Assembly (NCBI RefSeq): GCF_040412425.1
Contig: NC_089766.1
Location: forward strand, 15,890,508-15,954,507
Direction of reading: 5' to 3'
Source: Macrobrachium rosenbergii
Taxonomy: Eukaryota > Arthropoda > Malacostraca > Decapoda > Palaemonidae
Length of the DNA: 64,000 nt
The notes under the pieces are model-generated. The model was not told the DNA's origin, made no database searches, and worked only from the letters and a program-made list of their open reading frames with translations. Positions within the stretch are counted from its first letter, which is position 1, and each line of letters begins with the position of its first letter. Of this stretch, positions 60,429-64,000 are shown in pieces. The position numbers and the translations under genes are program-made.

Positions 60429-62104
60429 TAACTAGTGCGATAGAGATTTTACAATCATCATTTACAGCGTCAGCTGGGCAGCAACTTTACAAATACTTTT
60501 GCTACCCAATTACAAGATAATCATTCAAGAAAAACTCTGTATACGTCATTACCCCTACTAATATCCTGATTTATTAAAATGTAAAACAGCCAACCGCTTG
60601 GCTGCATAATTACTATGACCAGGGATATTCATTGATAACCTAAAAGAAAAATTCTGAGTCACAGAGATCTGGTCTTAATATAAAAAATAATTATGAATGC
60701 CTTATGATTAATAGGACTCTAAGGAATGATTCACGGGCCCAGTTAGCAACTAATCTCTTCCTCTCTTCGAAAAAACTTTCAGACTACTAAAAAGTGTAAA
60801 CTACCATCGCGTCCTATTCATGAACATGGGCTTGTTAAATGACCCATATTAAATATACACTGTACGTTAAAAATTTTTACTTGTAAAAGTTACCACCATT
60901 TAGTGTTGGCAAGAATTAAACATCATTGCGACTTGCAACGTTAATGAATGCGATTAATCAGTATTATGAACTAAAAAAAATCAACCATTTGAAAAAGCTA
61001 GAGTGATGCTATTATAATATTCAGTATATTCCTTCATAACTAAAATGTAAAAATACATATTTTACGGAAATCACATCTTGATTAAACTGCCAGTGAACTT
61101 TTCTCAGTACCCTCCTACTATTGCTGGGGTCAAATAATTCCAACATCAACCATTTATAATAGACTACCATAACTTTCGAGCTATTATCACTGCAGCTGAA
61201 AACTTATGGGAATCTGTTATATAACGCAACTGGGAATAATGCTCCTATAGCGCTACCAAAGTAGTAATATTGTAGCTAATTCAACCTGAAAAGTAACAAT
61301 ACCATGGTCAAATAGAACTTGCCAGGATGTCATTAAAGCAAGATGGAGGACTAAGTCTGTTTTTATTTATTTTTTGCAGCTTTAATCATAATCTGCTAAT
61401 CCTAAACCTAATCCAATTCACATTTGTTTGCATTTATAAACTTCCGTTCACCATTACTTAGAATGGGCAAGACCCCGTACCTGCAGATAAATGACCTAAC
61501 AAAAATGTTCCTAAATAAAGACTGCAGGCCATGATACCCACATAACAACGCCTGGTAATCTTTTCAAAATGTTTCGGTCATAACCTACAACCAATTCCAT
61601 CTTCAAATACAAGCAACGATTTATACGACGGGAATCCCTTAGCACTGGCAACTATCTATTCCCTAACTTACAGTTACGTACAATTGAATGAGATTAACTA
61701 TTCACACTTTTTGAACAAAATTCCAGCAATCTCACGAATATGGGCCTCATATAAAGCCATCAAAACGTCATGTGGTTACGTGCTGACAAGAAACCAAATA
61801 CCGGAACAAACCACTTGCTCTATCATAAGCGTACAAAAGGAAATTAACAAAATGTTAACATGACGCCAGACAAACTTATGCCCAAGAAAATCCAGATTTT
61901 CCGATAACACTTACCAGATCACGTCAAGATTAACGAACCCACTCGCAGCAGGGTTCGCTATTCTTTACAAGATGATTATTGGGTTCGTTATTCTTTACAT
62001 GGGAAAAATCGGGTTCGCTGTTTTAGACATGAGCACTTCGGTACCAGGTATTTGATCCCCAAGGGTTTAGTACTAAACAAGGCGAAATACACTTGACCGC
62101 CCAG

Positions 62105-62169
62105 GGGCTAGTACTAAACACGGCGAAAGTATAGATGAATCACTGTTCCGCCGTGTTTAGTACTAGCCC
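62105..62169. repeat. 24-bp inverted repeat (hairpin), copy 2
   Basis: Counterpart of 46052-46116, with one stem mismatch near the loop. Confidence 0.88.
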
Positions 62170-63799
62170 TCATGTGGAATTGGAGTTCGGACCGGAAAGG
62201 GTTGGCCATTCTTCACATGGGGATCATTGGGTTCGCTGTTCTTGACACGGAGATGTCGGGTTCTCTAATCTTGACATGATCCCACTTATCAGGCCTGACC
62301 ATGCATATGACTATTCCAGGATCACGTTTACCTAACGCTATGTATAAATATCACGTTCAGCTATTATCAAAATCAAAAGTTTAAAATATGATCAACGAAC
62401 AGGAGGGAACATTCCATGGCAACTCCCACTAACCATCTCTTTGGTGGGTGACGCACTGACCCGGATGATTCATTATTTACCAGCATTTAAAGCAACCATA
62501 TTAGTTTAACCTTAAATAATGTATTATGCCACTTAAAAACGTCTCATCTGGCTCCTTTCTTGAGTTTATCAACAATTAACTTTATTACTGCAGCCAATGT
62601 AACCACTCTTACTAAGAGACGGGGCAATCATTCATTGCTATGGCTACAGTACAGTATATAAATGGATATTTTTAATCATTTAATGAAAAAAAAAATAAAT
62701 AAAACGGCAATTTGGAGATCCCATTCATGTTCGGTATATACCTGTCTCCATCGAAACTCAAAACGTGGGATACATTACTATCGAGAGTCATGCCTATTCC
62801 CTGCATTATAAAGCAGCTATCTAATCATACGCAGGATAAGTATGCTGTTTGCAACCTATAGCCTAGTCATGAGATTTCGTTAAGACGCTCTAAAGAATTA
62901 AGACGTTCTGAAGAAGTACATCTGAGTTTAATCTTACAAGACTAATACGAGAAATACCATAGACACTTTTGAATTCAATGGGAATGTTTTAAACGGCAAC
63001 CCATTTTTTTTAATTTAAAGGGTTAAGGTCAGACCTGGTAAAAGAAAGCTCCTTAGTTGGACTCTGGTGCTGGAGATGATTAGGTTCGTGTAAAACATGA
63101 ACAAGACATCTGCCCATTTTGCTTTAGGATTATTTTCAAGTGGCGTTTCTCATATTCTTCAAGCTCAGTTCAAATTCTGTTGCACACTAATCCATCCATC
63201 CTCAACCGACGTATATAGGGTGTTGTGTGACCTAACCCGTTCCCAAGTGTGATAAACAGTCAGGGAGACCTCGTCCATAAAACTTTCATCAACTTGAAAC
63301 CAAAAATCACGTGAAAAATGTAGGCATGGCCCAGGACCCATTCAGTGTCTCCCGTGGTTCCCTTTACACCCATTATCAAATACCCGACTAGCCTAAGCGT
63401 AGCCAAGACGTTACATATAAAATCCAATTTATTCACACGACTACTTAACACTGGCAGCGACAACCAATTCAATAATGATTTCACTTTAAAATAAAAAATA
63501 CCCATATACTTACTAACGTTTCCTTTTTATCAGAATTTCCAGTTTTTCTATTGACGCCAAAATCCGGTTGGCCTCGACTGAATAGGGTCATTGAGATTTT
63601 TTCAAGTCATTATAATGACTTTACATAACCCTTCAGTCTTTTAATTCATCACCTCAGTTACTCAGAATTAATCTGCCACAACACTCACAATTCTAGACCT
63701 ACTACTAGCATACTACTACATCGGCTGGAGGCAGCCAGCTTTTCTGAAACCACGAAATCTGTACTCCTGGGCGTGGAAAGTGGAAACTCTGCGGCATTC

Positions 63800-63920
63800 A
63801 CAGACCAATAAGAAAGTGTTAAAAGTGAGAAACCTTTGCGTGACTGGCCAAGAGAAACAAAGCTTTTACCCAAAGGAGTAAAGGAAAGTGGGAGGGACTT
63901 GGCTGGCGACGGCCGTCTAC
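63800..63920. promoter_or_regulatory. CCAAT and GC-box-like cluster, copy 2
   Basis: Same arrangement as 47870-48000: cagaccaataagaaa, then gtgggagggacttgg and ggcgacggccgtc. The GC-box core has changed (ggggc to ggac), which may weaken it if it ever worked. Confidence 0.2.
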
Positions 63921-64000
63921 TGGTTGTATTTTTGATTGCGGAACGTGAAAATACATTTCAAGATGAATTTAAAGTTAGGTTTTTTTTTTTGAAATATAGT

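Larger units (their letters stand above)
56029..64000 (+). repeat. Segmental duplication, copy 2 (continues past the window end)
   Basis: Direct counterpart of 40210-48078. It matches through the last base of the window, so the right boundary is unknown. It lacks the copy 1 hAT and the short SINE. It carries its own SINE, foldback element, expanded minisatellite and a roughly 150-bp insertion at 60275-60428. Confidence 0.95.

Overview
The window looks like nuclear DNA of an arthropod, most likely a decapod crustacean. It is AT-rich, with long introns, GT-AG exon junctions, many microsatellites, tRNA-derived SINEs and many small DNA transposons. Two of the dispersed repeat families resemble ones I associate with decapod genomes. 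I cannot name the species from sequence alone.

Region 1 (about 1-19,770, + strand) holds the 3' part of one well-supported gene. It encodes the SWI/SNF (BAP) HMG-box subunit SMARCE1/BAP111 (dalao in Drosophila). The HMG-box exons lie upstream of the window. Eight exon positions plus an optional 27-nt microexon can be joined with correct phases from 3676 to the stop at 18474-18476. Two homologous exons, 3676-3751 and 5260-5335, have the same length (76 nt) and the same phase. Joining both would break the frame, so they look mutually exclusive. The last exon encodes a roughly 350-residue Pro/His/Ala/Gly/Thr/Ser tail with degenerate HP repeats, unlike the acidic tail of the vertebrate protein. 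A broken Tc1/mariner-like element sits in the intron after the second alternative exon.

Region 2 (about 19.8-40.2 kb) has no recognisable conserved gene. It holds a decayed non-LTR retrotransposon, copies of a SINE-like family (called R1 here), a Harbinger-type MITE, MITE-like palindromes, a complex of direct repeats at 34.9-36.5 kb, and several weakly supported exon-like segments. These are a candidate first exon ending at 26,747, two exon-like blocks at 30.8-31.2 kb, and minus-strand exon-like blocks at 39.2-37.4 kb.

Region 3 (about 40.2-64 kb) is dominated by a direct segmental duplication. 40,210-48,078 matches 56,029-64,000 at high but incomplete identity, and the second copy runs off the window end. 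The copies differ by clean insertions: a hAT element with an 8-bp target duplication only in copy 1; a SINE with a 9-bp target duplication, a 508-bp foldback element and a 12-unit minisatellite only (or expanded) in copy 2. Reading frames shared by the two copies diverge mainly by amino-acid-changing differences and do not look like selected genes.
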